Part shown: one piece after another, positions 53,290 through 61,923 of the stretch
How the letters are laid out: each line of letters starts with the position of its first letter
Numbering within the stretch: position 1 is the stretch's first letter
Assembly (NCBI GenBank): GCA_947495685.1
Contig: CANLZY010000017.1
Coordinates: 1-64,000 of the forward strand
Origin: an uncultured Tropicimonas sp.
GTDB taxonomy: Bacteria > Pseudomonadota > Alphaproteobacteria > Rhodobacterales > Rhodobacteraceae
Direction of reading: 5' to 3'
Length of the DNA stretch: 64,000 bases
Position numbers and translations under genes: made by a program
Notes under the pieces: generated by a model
The model's input: the letters and a program-made list of their open reading frames with translations, nothing else
Databases searched by the model: none
What the model was told of the DNA's origin: nothing

Positions 53290-54363
53290 TCAGGCGCGTA
53301 GCCGATCCGGCACCAGCGCGCCCACCAGCGCGGTGTCGATCTCGGGCATCCTCCCGGCGGCAAGGTCCGCCAGCAGGCGTGCCGCGGCGGGGGCCGTCTG
53401 AAAACCGTAGCCGCCCTGGCCGGCGCACCACAGGAAACCGGTGTCCAGCGGGTCCGGCCCCAGAACCAGGGCGCGGTCGGGCGCAAAACTGCGCAGCCCG
53501 GCCCAGGTGGTCTCGACCCGTGTGACGTCCTGCGTCGCAAACGGCTGATAGCGGGCCAGACCTTCGGCGATGACCATATCGTCGGCCCAGGCATCCTGCG
53601 GCTCCACCGGGTCCTCGTCGGCGGGCGAGACGATCCAGCCACCGGCGTCGGGCTTGGCGTACCAGGCTTCGGTCACCTCGTCGACGAAGGGCCAGTCGCG
53701 GGTGTCGAGCCCGCCCGGAGCGGGCAACCGGGCCATCGACCGGCGATAGGGCTGGATGCCAAGGGCCGGAATGCCGGCCAGAAGGGCGATCTGATCGGCC
53801 CAGGCGCCGGCGGCATTGACCAGTCGCCGTGCCCGATGTTCCCCGGTCGGGGTCTCGACGATCCACCCGGTGTCGGTGCGTCGGATCGCGGTGACCGATT
53901 GGTCCGTCAGGATCTCGGCACCGGAATTGCGGGCCTGCCGGGCGAAATGCTGCAGCAGTCGATCGGTGTCGATGTCATGGGCATCCGCAAAAAAGGCGGC
54001 GCGTGTGCAATGCCCGGCATCAAGGATCGGCCACAGGCCCGTTGCATCGGCCACCGAAATGCGATCGGCGCCAAAGGCGACATGCTCGGTTTCGAAACGA
54101 CCCTCCTGGTCGGCCGCGGCAACCATCAGAAAACCACGCCGTGACAGCACGCCGCTGTCGCGATGAACGGCGGCACTGGCGGAATTCAGCGCCCGCACCG
54201 TGGCATTGCCGTAACTTTCCAGGAACATCGCCGCCGACCGCCCGGACGCGTGATAGCCAAGGGCGCTCTCTGCTTCGAGCACCAACACCGATCCCAGTTG
54301 CGCCAGGTGCGCCGCAGCCGAGATCCCGGCGATTCCGCCGCCAATGACAAGAAAATCCTTCAT
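53290..54363 (-). CDS. FAD-dependent amine/D-amino-acid oxidase-type oxidoreductase (DAO family)
   Basis: 357 residues from the ATG at 54363 (MKDFLVIGGGIAG). Dinucleotide-binding VIGGGIAGISAAAHLA at the start, substrate-side VNAAGAWADQIA near 205, and C-terminal GQGGYGFQTAPAAARLLA. The family includes D-amino-acid dehydrogenases, glycine/sarcosine oxidases and related enzymes. Divergent from the molybdenum hydroxylase operon across about 195 bases, which may be coincidence or hint at a shared substrate class. Substrate unknown. Confidence 0.85.
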   Translation of the reverse strand: MKDFLVIGGGIAGISAAAHLAQLGSVLVLEAESALGYHASGRSAAMFLESYGNATVRALNSASAAVHRDSGVLSRRGFLMVAAADQEGRFETEHVAFGADRISVADATGLWPILDAGHCTRAAFFADAHDIDTDRLLQHFARQARNSGAEILTDQSVTAIRRTDTGWIVETPTGEHRARRLVNAAGAWADQIALLAGIPALGIQPYRRSMARLPAPGGLDTRDWPFVDEVTEAWYAKPDAGGWIVSPADEDPVEPQDAWADDMVIAEGLARYQPFATQDVTRVETTWAGLRSFAPDRALVLGPDPLDTGFLWCAGQGGYGFQTAPAAARLLADLAAGRMPEIDTALVGALVPDRLRA

Positions 54364-54557
54364 GCCCGCTGTTCTGGCAGGGAGTGCTGCCGACGAAAAG
54401 GGCCTGTCGTACTTTGGATGTGACCGGGCCGAGGGCATTTCGCTCTTGCCGTGTTCCGCGCCGCGCTTCATCCTGCGAGCAATTGCAGCAGACCTCGATC
54501 CCGCCATCCCGCGAGGAGGCCGGTTGTCGGGTCTGACGTTACGCGCAGGGGAAAAAC

Positions 54558-55424
54558 ATGAGATACCATACCGCGGCGAGCTTCGAGGAAGCGGTCGCAA
54601 TCGCTGCCGCTGCCGAGGGCGTGACACGATTTTTGGCCGGAGGCACGGATGTCCTGGTTCAACTGCGTTCCGATGTTGTGACACCGGACGACCTGATCGA
54701 CATCAAGCATATCCCCGGCGTGTCGGAGATCATCCGCGCGGATGACGGCGGCTGGACCATCGGCATTGCCGTGCCCGGCGCCGTGATGGGCGAACATGCG
54801 GACCTGTGCCGGGACTGGCCCGGCGTTGTCGAGGGCATGGAACTGATCGGCTCGACCCAGGTGCAGGGACGGGCGACGCTTGTCGGCAACCTGTGCAACG
54901 GATCGCCCGCCGCTGACGGCGTTCCGGCCCTCATGACCGCCGGTGCGACGGTTTCGGTCGTCGGCCCCAATGGCAGCCGGACGGTTGCGGTGCAGGACAT
55001 TCCCACCGCTCCGGGCCGCATCAGCCTGTCAAAGGGCGAGATGATCACTGCAGTGCACCTGCCTGCACGTGCAGAGCACGCCGGCGACGCGTATCTGCGT
55101 TTCATCCCGCGCACCGAAATGGACATTGCCGTCGTGGGCTGCGCCGTGAACCTGCGGCTGGACGGCGACGTGATCATCGAGGCCAGCGTGGCGCTTGGCG
55201 CGGTGGCCCCTACCGCCCGGCTTGTGCCCGCTGCCGCCGAGGCTCTGATCGGCAGCACGCTGGACGATGCGGCCCTGTCGGCACTGGCAGAGGCCGCCTC
55301 TGCCGCCTGTTCGCCCATCGATGACAAGCGCGGCACCATCGCGTTCCGCACCCGTGTGGCAGGGGTTCTGGCCCGCCGGGCGGCCGGCATCGCCTATGAC
55401 CGCGCAAAAGGAGCTTCGGCATGA
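54558..55424 (+). CDS. FAD-binding (medium) subunit of a molybdenum hydroxylase (CoxM-like)
   Basis: 288 residues. N-terminal FAD-binding domain with FLAGGTDVLVQLRS and later TQVQGRATLVGNLCNGSPAADG, the two flavin motifs of the xanthine dehydrogenase/CoxM family, and the C-terminal domain (RFIPRTEMDIAVVGCAV). It takes electrons from the 2Fe-2S subunit. AGGGG precedes the start. The stop overlaps the CoxS start (ATGA). Confidence 0.92.
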   Translation: MRYHTAASFEEAVAIAAAAEGVTRFLAGGTDVLVQLRSDVVTPDDLIDIKHIPGVSEIIRADDGGWTIGIAVPGAVMGEHADLCRDWPGVVEGMELIGSTQVQGRATLVGNLCNGSPAADGVPALMTAGATVSVVGPNGSRTVAVQDIPTAPGRISLSKGEMITAVHLPARAEHAGDAYLRFIPRTEMDIAVVGCAVNLRLDGDVIIEASVALGAVAPTARLVPAAAEALIGSTLDDAALSALAEAASAACSPIDDKRGTIAFRTRVAGVLARRAAGIAYDRAKGASA

Positions 55425-55900
55425 GCAGAATCCATGTGACCACCACGGTCAACGGCGACGAGGTCGAGTACCTGTGCGAACCGCGTGAAACGCTGCTGGA
55501 CTGTCTGCGCGATCATGTCGGTCTGACCGGGGCCAAGGAAGGCTGCGGCACCGGCGATTGCGGGGCCTGTTCGGTCACGCTCGACGGGCGGCTGGTGTGC
55601 TCCTGCCTGGTGCTGGGCGCCGAGGCCGAGGGCAAGAAGGTCGAAACCATCGAGGGGCTGGCCGACGGTGACACGCTGCACCCGTTGCAGCGCAAGTTCA
55701 TCGAACACGCAGCCTTGCAATGCGGGATCTGCACGCCGGGCATCCTGATCGCCGCCAAGGCGCTGCTGGAAAAGACCCCCGATCCGACCGAGACCGAGGT
55801 CCGCTACTGGCTGGCCGGAAACCTCTGCCGCTGCACAGGCTATGACAAGATCATTCGCGCCGTGATGGACGCGGCGGCTGAAATGCGGGAGGCATCGTAA
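55421..55900 (+). CDS. 2Fe-2S (small) subunit of a molybdenum hydroxylase (CoxS-like)
   Basis: 159 residues. The plant-type 2Fe-2S cluster ligands lie in EGCGTGDCGACSV and VCSC, and the second cluster in CGICTPG and LCRCTGY. The cluster order (plant-type first) is that of the family. The stop shares a base with the CoxL start (TAATG). Electron carrier between the molybdenum site and the FAD subunit. Confidence 0.95.
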   Translation: MSRIHVTTTVNGDEVEYLCEPRETLLDCLRDHVGLTGAKEGCGTGDCGACSVTLDGRLVCSCLVLGAEAEGKKVETIEGLADGDTLHPLQRKFIEHAALQCGICTPGILIAAKALLEKTPDPTETEVRYWLAGNLCRCTGYDKIIRAVMDAAAEMREAS

Positions 55901-58149
55901 TGGCGCTCGACGATCGAAAGACCGACGGTTTCAAGTATATCGGCACCCGCCCCAACCGCCCCGACGGGCTGGACAAGGTGACGGGAAAGGCCCGCTTTGG
56001 CGCGGATGCCTCGGCCTCCGGCATGCTGCACGGTGCCATCGTGCGCTCGCCCCATGCCCACGCGCGCATCCTGAAGATCGACGCGACCAGGGCGCTGGCG
56101 CTGACGGGCGTCAAGGCGGTCGTGACCCGCGCCGACTTTGCCACCGGATTGACGGGCGAGGACGCCGACCTGCTGGAAAACGTCATCGCCGGAGAAAAGG
56201 CTCTGTATGATGGCCATGCAATTGCCGCCGTCGCGGCGACATCGGCGCTGATCGCGCGCGATGCGGCCAAGCTGGTCGAGGTGACCTACGAGCCTCTGCC
56301 GCACGTGACGGATGTGGATGCCGCCATGCAGCCCGACGCGCCGATCATCCGCGCCGATGCCGCCGACGACAGCGTGCCCGAGGGCATGCACCCTAACGTT
56401 GTCCGCTACATGGAGTTTGGCCGCGGTGATCTGGAGGCCGGGTTCGCCGAGGCCGATGCCATCGTCGAGCAGACCTACAAGACCGAGGCCACCCACCAGG
56501 GCTATATCGAACCCCATGCCTGCCTGGCGCAGCTGGGGGCCGACGGCAGGGGCGAGCTGTGGTGCTGTACCCAGGGCCACTGGTTCGTGCGGCGCATGTG
56601 CACCGCCCTGCTGGGGCTGGAGACCAGCCAGTTGCGTGTCACCCCGTCCGAAATCGGTGGCGGGTTCGGTGGCAAGACAACGGTGTTCATCGACCCGATT
56701 GCACTGGCCCTGTCGCGCAAGGCCAGCCGCCCGGTCAAGCTGGTGATGAGCCGGTCCGAGGTGCTGCGGGCCACCGGGCCGACGGCGTCGGCCTCGATGG
56801 ACATCAAGATCGGCATGAAGCGCGACGGCACGATCACGGCGGCCAGCGGGGTGTTCCGCCTGCAGGGCGGTGCCTTCCCGGGCGCGCCAACGGCCGAGAC
56901 GATGCAATGCGCCTTTGCCTGCTACGAAATTCCGGCTGTGCACGAGGTCGGGTACGACGTTATCGCCAATCGGCCGAAACAGGCTGCCTATCGGGCGCCC
57001 GGGGCGCCGATGGGGGCGTTTGCCGTCGAAAGCGCGCTGGACGAACTTTGCCGCGAGTTGGATCTGGACCCGATCGAGATGCGACTGAAAAACGCCTCCC
57101 GCGAAGGCACCCGGTCTAGTTTTGGCCCCCGGTTCCCGCGCGTCGGGTTGGTGGAAACGCTGGAAGCGGCCAAGGCACATCCGCATTACGCGGCACCGCT
57201 GGGCCCCAACCAGGGACGCGGCGTCGCCTGCGGTTACTGGATGAACTGGGGCGGCGAGACGTCGGTGTCGCTGGCAATCTCGGAGGATGGCACCGCGCAG
57301 GTCACGGTCGGCACGCCGGATATCGGTGGCTCACGGGCGTCGATGGCGCTGATGGCGGCCGAGGCACTGGGCATCCCGTATGAAAACGTGCGCTGCAACA
57401 TCGCTGACACCGGCTCGCTGGGTATCAACGAACCGACCCATGGCAGCCGGGCGACCTACGCCAGCGGGTTGGCCACCATCGAGTCTGCACGCCAGGCCAT
57501 CGGCAAGTTGTGCGAGCGCGCTGCGGACAAGTGGGGCATCGACGCCGAGGCGGTGATCTGGGAGGACGGCTGTGCGAAGCCCTCCGGCCCCAATGCCGGG
57601 GAATTTCCGCCGCTGACCATTGCAGAGATCGCCGCCGAGATGGGATCGACCGGCGGGCCGATCTCGGGCCACCACGAGGCCACGCCGAATGGTCATGGCG
57701 GCAGCTTTGGCACCCACCTGGTGGATCTGGAGGTGGACCCGGAGACCGGGCGCACCACGATCCTGCGCTATACGGTGGTGCAGGATGCCGGCAAGGCGAT
57801 CCATCCGGCCTATGTCGAGGGACAGTTCCAGGGCGGCGCCGTACAAGGCATCGGCTGGGCGCTGAACGAGGAATACATCTATGGTCAGGACGGACGGCTT
57901 CAGAACCCGATCTTCCTCGACTATCGCGTTCCCGTCGCCTCCGACCTGCCGATGATCGACACGGTGATCGTCGAGGTGCCCAACCCGGGTCACCCCTACG
58001 GTGTGCGTGGGGTGGGCGAAACCGGCATCACCCCGCCGCTGCCTGCGGTGGCCAACGCGGTGGCAACAGCCGCGGGCGTGCGCCTGCGCCATCTGCCGAT
58101 GACCCCACCGCGGATCCTGGCCGCACTGGAGCAGAAGGCCGGTGGTTGA
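55900..58149 (+). CDS. Molybdopterin-binding (large) subunit of a molybdenum hydroxylase (CoxL-like, not CO dehydrogenase)
   Basis: 749 residues. Cofactor motifs: GGGFGGK (253-259), AYRAPGAP (363-370), and the catalytic Glu near 707 in GVRGVGETGITPPL. The active-site loop is AYRAPGAP, not the AYxCSFR of true form-I CO dehydrogenase, so CO oxidation is unlikely. Closer groups include hydroxylases of aromatic or N-heterocyclic compounds. The substrate is not clear. The MoaD/ThiS-like gene overlaps its end. Confidence 0.9.
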   Translation: MALDDRKTDGFKYIGTRPNRPDGLDKVTGKARFGADASASGMLHGAIVRSPHAHARILKIDATRALALTGVKAVVTRADFATGLTGEDADLLENVIAGEKALYDGHAIAAVAATSALIARDAAKLVEVTYEPLPHVTDVDAAMQPDAPIIRADAADDSVPEGMHPNVVRYMEFGRGDLEAGFAEADAIVEQTYKTEATHQGYIEPHACLAQLGADGRGELWCCTQGHWFVRRMCTALLGLETSQLRVTPSEIGGGFGGKTTVFIDPIALALSRKASRPVKLVMSRSEVLRATGPTASASMDIKIGMKRDGTITAASGVFRLQGGAFPGAPTAETMQCAFACYEIPAVHEVGYDVIANRPKQAAYRAPGAPMGAFAVESALDELCRELDLDPIEMRLKNASREGTRSSFGPRFPRVGLVETLEAAKAHPHYAAPLGPNQGRGVACGYWMNWGGETSVSLAISEDGTAQVTVGTPDIGGSRASMALMAAEALGIPYENVRCNIADTGSLGINEPTHGSRATYASGLATIESARQAIGKLCERAADKWGIDAEAVIWEDGCAKPSGPNAGEFPPLTIAEIAAEMGSTGGPISGHHEATPNGHGGSFGTHLVDLEVDPETGRTTILRYTVVQDAGKAIHPAYVEGQFQGGAVQGIGWALNEEYIYGQDGRLQNPIFLDYRVPVASDLPMIDTVIVEVPNPGHPYGVRGVGETGITPPLPAVANAVATAAGVRLRHLPMTPPRILAALEQKAGG

Positions 58150-58387
58150 GGTTCACCTCTGGTCCAGCATGCGCCCTCTTGCCGAGGGGCGCGACATGAT
58201 CGAGGTCGACGGGGCCACGGTCGGTGAGGTGTTGGACGCGGTGGCCGCGGAATGCCCCGCACTTGCGCCGATACTCGCGGCTGGCGTGTCGGTTGCGGTG
58301 GACGGTCAGGTCATGACCGGCGCGCGACGAGAGCCGGTCAAACCCGACAGCGAGATCTTCATCTTTCAGAAGATGAAGGGGGGCTGA
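58142..58387 (+). CDS. MoaD/ThiS-like small protein with C-terminal Gly-Gly
   Basis: 81 residues from a GTG that overlaps the CoxL stop by eight bases. The beta-grasp fold is suggested by EVHLWSSMRPLAEGRD, GATVGEVLDAVAAECPALAP, and KPDSEIFIFQKMKGG. It ends in Gly-Gly, as required for thiocarboxylation of sulfur carriers. Presence at the end of a molybdenum hydroxylase operon suggests a role in making the sulfurated (Mo=S) cofactor or in molybdopterin supply for this enzyme. A bidirectional terminator follows. Confidence 0.7.
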   Translation: MVEVHLWSSMRPLAEGRDMIEVDGATVGEVLDAVAAECPALAPILAAGVSVAVDGQVMTGARREPVKPDSEIFIFQKMKGG

Positions 58388-58419
58388 TCGGGCGCGTTCG
58401 CTGACGGCTTGCAGACAAA

Positions 58420-58451
58420 ACGAACACCGGGCCAGTAGGTCCGGTGTTCGT
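58420..58451. terminator. Bidirectional terminator between MoaD-like gene and comE
   Basis: ACGAACACCGG and CCGGTGTTCGT form a perfect 11-base stem over ten bases. The plus side is followed by CGTTTC, the minus side by TTTGTC. It serves both convergent operons. Confidence 0.85.
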
Positions 58452-58475
58452 CGTTTCAGGAGTCCTGCCCGTGGA

Positions 58476-59030
58476 CTAGCGCGCGACCTCGTCCATGAAC
58501 CGCTGGCGGATGACGATGGGGTTCATCGTGATCACCGGGCACTTCTTGTTGCCGCTGTCGCATTTCGACACGATGATCGTCATCGTGTCGGCAGCCAGCG
58601 CGGCCTTGACCGCATCCGGCGTCTCGGCTGCAGAACACTCCACGACGGTGTCACACCCGCAGGCCTCGGCGACCTTGGCCAGCGAGGTGCGCGCACCGGC
58701 ATAGGTCGGCTGATCGCCGGTGGAGCCGTAGCTGCCGTTGTCCACGATCAGCAGTATGAAGTTGTTCCGGGCGTTGTTGCCGATGGTGGCCAGCGTGCCC
58801 ATGTTGGTCAGGACAGAGCCGTCGCCGTCGATCGCGATGACCTTTTTGTCGGTCGCCATGGCAAGCCCGAGGCCGATCGACGAGGCCAGTCCCATCGTCC
58901 CCAGCATGTAGAAGTTCGACGGCTGATCGTCGATCTCGTGCAGTTCCTGGCTGGGCGAGCCGATGTTGCAGACGACAAGTTCGTCCGTGATGACGGGTTT
59001 CAGGAGTTCAAGAAGCTCGTAGCGGATCAT
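58476..59030 (-). CDS. comE: Sulfopyruvate decarboxylase beta subunit
   Basis: 184 residues from the ATG at 59030, which overlaps the ComD stop (ATGA). Thiamine diphosphate-binding motif IDGDGSVLTNMGTLATIGNNARNNF (GDG...NN), then VDNGSYGSTGDQPTYAGARTSL. With ComD it decarboxylates 3-sulfopyruvate to sulfoacetaldehyde and CO2. In archaea this serves coenzyme M synthesis; in marine bacteria it serves sulfonate degradation. Here it ends a six-gene operon that supplies its substrate. Phosphonopyruvate decarboxylase is the main alternative, but the neighbours favour sulfonates. Confidence 0.87.
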   Translation of the reverse strand: MIRYELLELLKPVITDELVVCNIGSPSQELHEIDDQPSNFYMLGTMGLASSIGLGLAMATDKKVIAIDGDGSVLTNMGTLATIGNNARNNFILLIVDNGSYGSTGDQPTYAGARTSLAKVAEACGCDTVVECSAAETPDAVKAALAADTMTIIVSKCDSGNKKCPVITMNPIVIRQRFMDEVAR

Positions 59031-59533
59031 TTTGCGCTCCCCCAGAAGCTGGCGTCGGTCAGGATGGCGACGGGTTTGCAGCACATCTGGGTGTGCTTCA
59101 GGATGCCCGGCAGCTCCTCGATCTGCGACGCATGGTGCAGGTGGTAGGTCGGGATCAGCATCTGGTTCAGAAAGGCCTTGGTGTGCAGCGCCATTTCCAC
59201 CTGGCAGGCCACCGGTTCACCCACTTCACCGCGATAACTGATCAGCATCGGCAGCGGGATCTGGTAGAACTGGATCAGCGTTGCCAGCGAGTTGAGCGTC
59301 ACCCCCAGGGCGGTGTTCTGCATCATGATCAGCGGCCGCATGCCGCCCATGAAGGCGCCCGCACACAGGCCCATGCCCTCGTCTTCCTTGTTGCAGGGAA
59401 CGTGCAGGATACCGTCGGTCTGGTCGACGACCTCGATCACGCCTGCCAGTTGCTTGCAGGGGACGGAGGTCACGAAATCGACCTTGTTGTCCAGCAGATC
59501 CTGGATGATCCGCCTGTCTATGTCCTTTGCCAT
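59027..59533 (-). CDS. comD: Sulfopyruvate decarboxylase alpha subunit
   Basis: 168 residues. Pyrimidine-binding half of a thiamine diphosphate decarboxylase: DFVTSVPCKQLAGVIE, the catalytic Glu in VPCNKEDEGMGLCAGAFMGG, and QNTALGVTLNSLATL. It makes a heterodimer with the ComE subunit encoded next, with a four-base overlap. Separate alpha and beta subunits are the ComDE arrangement. Starts 13 bases after the SlcC-like gene. Confidence 0.87.
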   Translation of the reverse strand: MAKDIDRRIIQDLLDNKVDFVTSVPCKQLAGVIEVVDQTDGILHVPCNKEDEGMGLCAGAFMGGMRPLIMMQNTALGVTLNSLATLIQFYQIPLPMLISYRGEVGEPVACQVEMALHTKAFLNQMLIPTYHLHHASQIEELPGILKHTQMCCKPVAILTDASFWGSAK

Positions 59534-59545
59534 CTGGCTTCCTCC

Positions 59546-60472
59546 TCAGGCCTTGTTCAGTCGGTCCAGCATCAGATCGGCGATCATGGTGCTGACACGA
59601 ACATTCGATTCCTCGGTGACGCCGGCGATATGCGGGGTCAGGATGAGGTTCTGCACGTCCTTGAATTTCGCAGCGGCCTCGGCCGTCAGCGGTTCGGTTT
59701 CGAACACGTCAAGCGCGGCACCCGCAACGTGCCCCTCGGTCATCGCGGCAACCAGGGCGGCCTCGTCCACGACGCCACCGCGCGCCGCGTTGATCAGCAC
59801 TGCGCCGGGTTTCATCGCCGCCAGCGTTTCGGCGTTGATCATGTGGCGTGTGGCATCGACCAAGGGCACGTGCAGGCTCACCACGTCGGCGGCCTTGAGC
59901 ACCCCGGACAGATCGGTCCGCATCACGCCATACCAGGCGGGGCTGTCGGCCGACACATACGGGTCGGTGGCGCAGATCTGCATGCCAAGCTCCCTGGCCA
60001 GCCGCGCCGTTTCCTGCGCGATGGCGCCAAACCCGATCAGGCCCAGCGTCTTGCCAGACACCTCGCGCCCCGCACAGGCCATGCGCGGCCAGTCCCCGGC
60101 CAGCATCGCGGACCGGGCCTGATAGGCGTTGCGCAACAGGACAAAGGCATTGGCGATGACGTATTCCGCCACCGACAGGTTGTTGGCGCCGGTTGCCGGG
60201 ATGACCTCGACATCGCGTTCCTTGCAGGCCGGCAGGTCGATATTGTCGAGCCCCACCCCCAACCGTCCGACGACCTTCAGGTCAGGGGCGGCATCCAGCA
60301 ACGCGGCGGTGACCTGGGTCCGGTTGCGGACAACCAGCGCCTGAATCCCGCCCATCATGCCCGGAATATCGCTCTGCCTGTCGGCCAGATCGGGCAGGTA
60401 TTGGGTTGCGACCTTGTCAGAGAGGGCGGCAACCGCCCCTTCGTCCATGAATTCGGTGATCAGAACAGACAT
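59546..60472 (-). CDS. slcC: D-2-hydroxyacid dehydrogenase, (S)-sulfolactate dehydrogenase (SlcC)-like
   Basis: 308 residues, phosphoglycerate-dehydrogenase fold. NAD motif GKTLGLIGFGAIAQ, catalytic Arg in INAARGGVVDE, Glu in the FETEPL stretch, His in LTPHIAGVT. The group includes SlcC, which oxidises (S)-sulfolactate to 3-sulfopyruvate. The gene sits directly before comDE, which consume sulfopyruvate, and one base overlaps the aldehyde dehydrogenase before it. Its start is the TGATG shared with that gene. Specificity is by context; another hydroxyacid is possible. Confidence 0.78.
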   Translation of the reverse strand: MSVLITEFMDEGAVAALSDKVATQYLPDLADRQSDIPGMMGGIQALVVRNRTQVTAALLDAAPDLKVVGRLGVGLDNIDLPACKERDVEVIPATGANNLSVAEYVIANAFVLLRNAYQARSAMLAGDWPRMACAGREVSGKTLGLIGFGAIAQETARLARELGMQICATDPYVSADSPAWYGVMRTDLSGVLKAADVVSLHVPLVDATRHMINAETLAAMKPGAVLINAARGGVVDEAALVAAMTEGHVAGAALDVFETEPLTAEAAAKFKDVQNLILTPHIAGVTEESNVRVSTMIADLMLDRLNKA

Positions 60473-61923
60473 CAGAGCAACCCCGCAACGCAGACGTATT
60501 TCGTGGACAGGTAGTCATCCAGCCCCTGGCTGCCGCCCTCCTTGCCCATGCCGGATTCCTTCAACCCGCCAAACGGTGCCTCCACCGTGGTGATCAGGCC
60601 CGAGTTGATGCCGATCAACCCGTATTGCAGCCCGTCGTTCAGCCGGAACACGCGCCCGACGTCCTTGGTATAGGCATAGGCAGCCAGGCCGAAGTCGGTG
60701 TCGTTGGCGGCGGCGATCGCCTCCTCTTCGGTGTCGAAGCTGAAGACAGCGGCCAGCGGGCCAAAGATCTCTTCGGTGGCAAAGGCCATGTCGGCGGTGG
60801 CACCGGTCACCACGGTGGGTTCGAAATAGGTGCCGCCGTTGCCGTGACGTTTGCCGCCTTCGACGATCTTGCCGCCCTTTGAGACGGCATCGGCGATGAA
60901 CTCCTCGACCTTTTCCACCGCGGCCATGTCGATCATCGGGCCCTGCTGCACGCCGTCCTCGATGCCGTTGCCGACAACCAGCGCCGCCACGGCTTCCTTC
61001 AGTTTTTCGACAAACGCGTCGTGAATGCCGGCCTGCACGTAGAACCGGTTGGTGCAGACGCAGGTCTGGCCCATGTTGCGGAACTTGGCGATCATCGCGC
61101 CTTGAACCGCGGCGTCGAGATCCGCGTCGTCAAAGACGATGAAGGGCGCGTTGCCGCCCAGCTCCATCGACACCTTCTTGACCGTGTCGGCGGACTGCCG
61201 GATCAGGGTCTTGCCGATCTCGGTCGAGCCGGTGAAGGTCACTTTTCGAACATCCGGGCTGTCCATGATGGCGCCCCCGATCTGGCGGGCCGAGCCGGTG
61301 ACGACATTGACCACGCCAGCCGGATACCCGACCTCTTCGCACAACTTGCCCCAGGCCAGGCCCGAGTAGGGCGTCGCCGTTGCGGGCTTGGCGATCACCG
61401 TGCAACCAGCCGCCAGCGCCGGGGCCAGCTTGCGCGCAAGCATGGACGAGGGGAAGTTCCACGGCGTGATGGCGCCGACCACGCCAACCGGATGGCGGGT
61501 GACCAGCAGGCGGCGGTCGTTGGTGGGGGCGGGCACGATCTCGCCCTTGGCGCGGCGCACCTCTTCGGCAAACCAGCGCACGTAGGCGGCCGAGATTGCG
61601 ATCTCGCCCATCGCCTCGAACAAGGGCTTGCCCTGTTCGGTGGTCAGCAGCAGCGCCAGCGACGCCTGGTTGTCCATCAACGCGTCATGCAGTCCGTGCA
61701 GCAGCTTCACGCGGGTCATCAAGTCGGTCCGGGAAAAGCTCTTGAAGGCATCGGAGGCGGCCGCGATGGCGCGGTTCGTCTCGTCGGTGCCGCAGTTGGG
61801 CACGGTTCCGATCACCTCGCCGGTGGCCGGGTTGGTCACATCGATCGTCGTCCCGCTGTCGGCGCCGACCCAGGCCCCGCCGATCAGGTTGGCTTGCTGC
61901 AGATAGGTGGTGAAATCGGTCAT
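60472..61923 (-). CDS. Aldehyde dehydrogenase, succinate-semialdehyde type, likely 3-sulfolactaldehyde dehydrogenase
   Basis: 483 residues. Catalytic Glu in MELGGNAPF (near 254) and Cys in MGQTCVCTN (near 288), cofactor motif FTGSTEIGKTL. Closest groups are GabD-like semialdehyde dehydrogenases and SlaB, which oxidises (S)-3-sulfolactaldehyde to (S)-sulfolactate with NAD(P). Since the next gene is sulfolactate dehydrogenase-like, the sulfolactaldehyde role is the natural reading. Coupled to both neighbours by overlaps of four bases (upstream) and one base (downstream). Confidence 0.8.
   Translation of the reverse strand: MTDFTTYLQQANLIGGAWVGADSGTTIDVTNPATGEVIGTVPNCGTDETNRAIAAASDAFKSFSRTDLMTRVKLLHGLHDALMDNQASLALLLTTEQGKPLFEAMGEIAISAAYVRWFAEEVRRAKGEIVPAPTNDRRLLVTRHPVGVVGAITPWNFPSSMLARKLAPALAAGCTVIAKPATATPYSGLAWGKLCEEVGYPAGVVNVVTGSARQIGGAIMDSPDVRKVTFTGSTEIGKTLIRQSADTVKKVSMELGGNAPFIVFDDADLDAAVQGAMIAKFRNMGQTCVCTNRFYVQAGIHDAFVEKLKEAVAALVVGNGIEDGVQQGPMIDMAAVEKVEEFIADAVSKGGKIVEGGKRHGNGGTYFEPTVVTGATADMAFATEEIFGPLAAVFSFDTEEEAIAAANDTDFGLAAYAYTKDVGRVFRLNDGLQYGLIGINSGLITTVEAPFGGLKESGMGKEGGSQGLDDYLSTKYVCVAGLL

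Noticed and set aside
55900-58149. Carbon monoxide dehydrogenase large subunit
   Set aside because: The subunit order fits, but the active-site loop reads AYRAPGAP rather than the Cys-containing AYxCSFR of true CO dehydrogenases.
59093-60514. 473-residue plus-strand frame across comD and slcC
   Set aside because: Shadow of two minus-strand genes with clear cofactor motifs.
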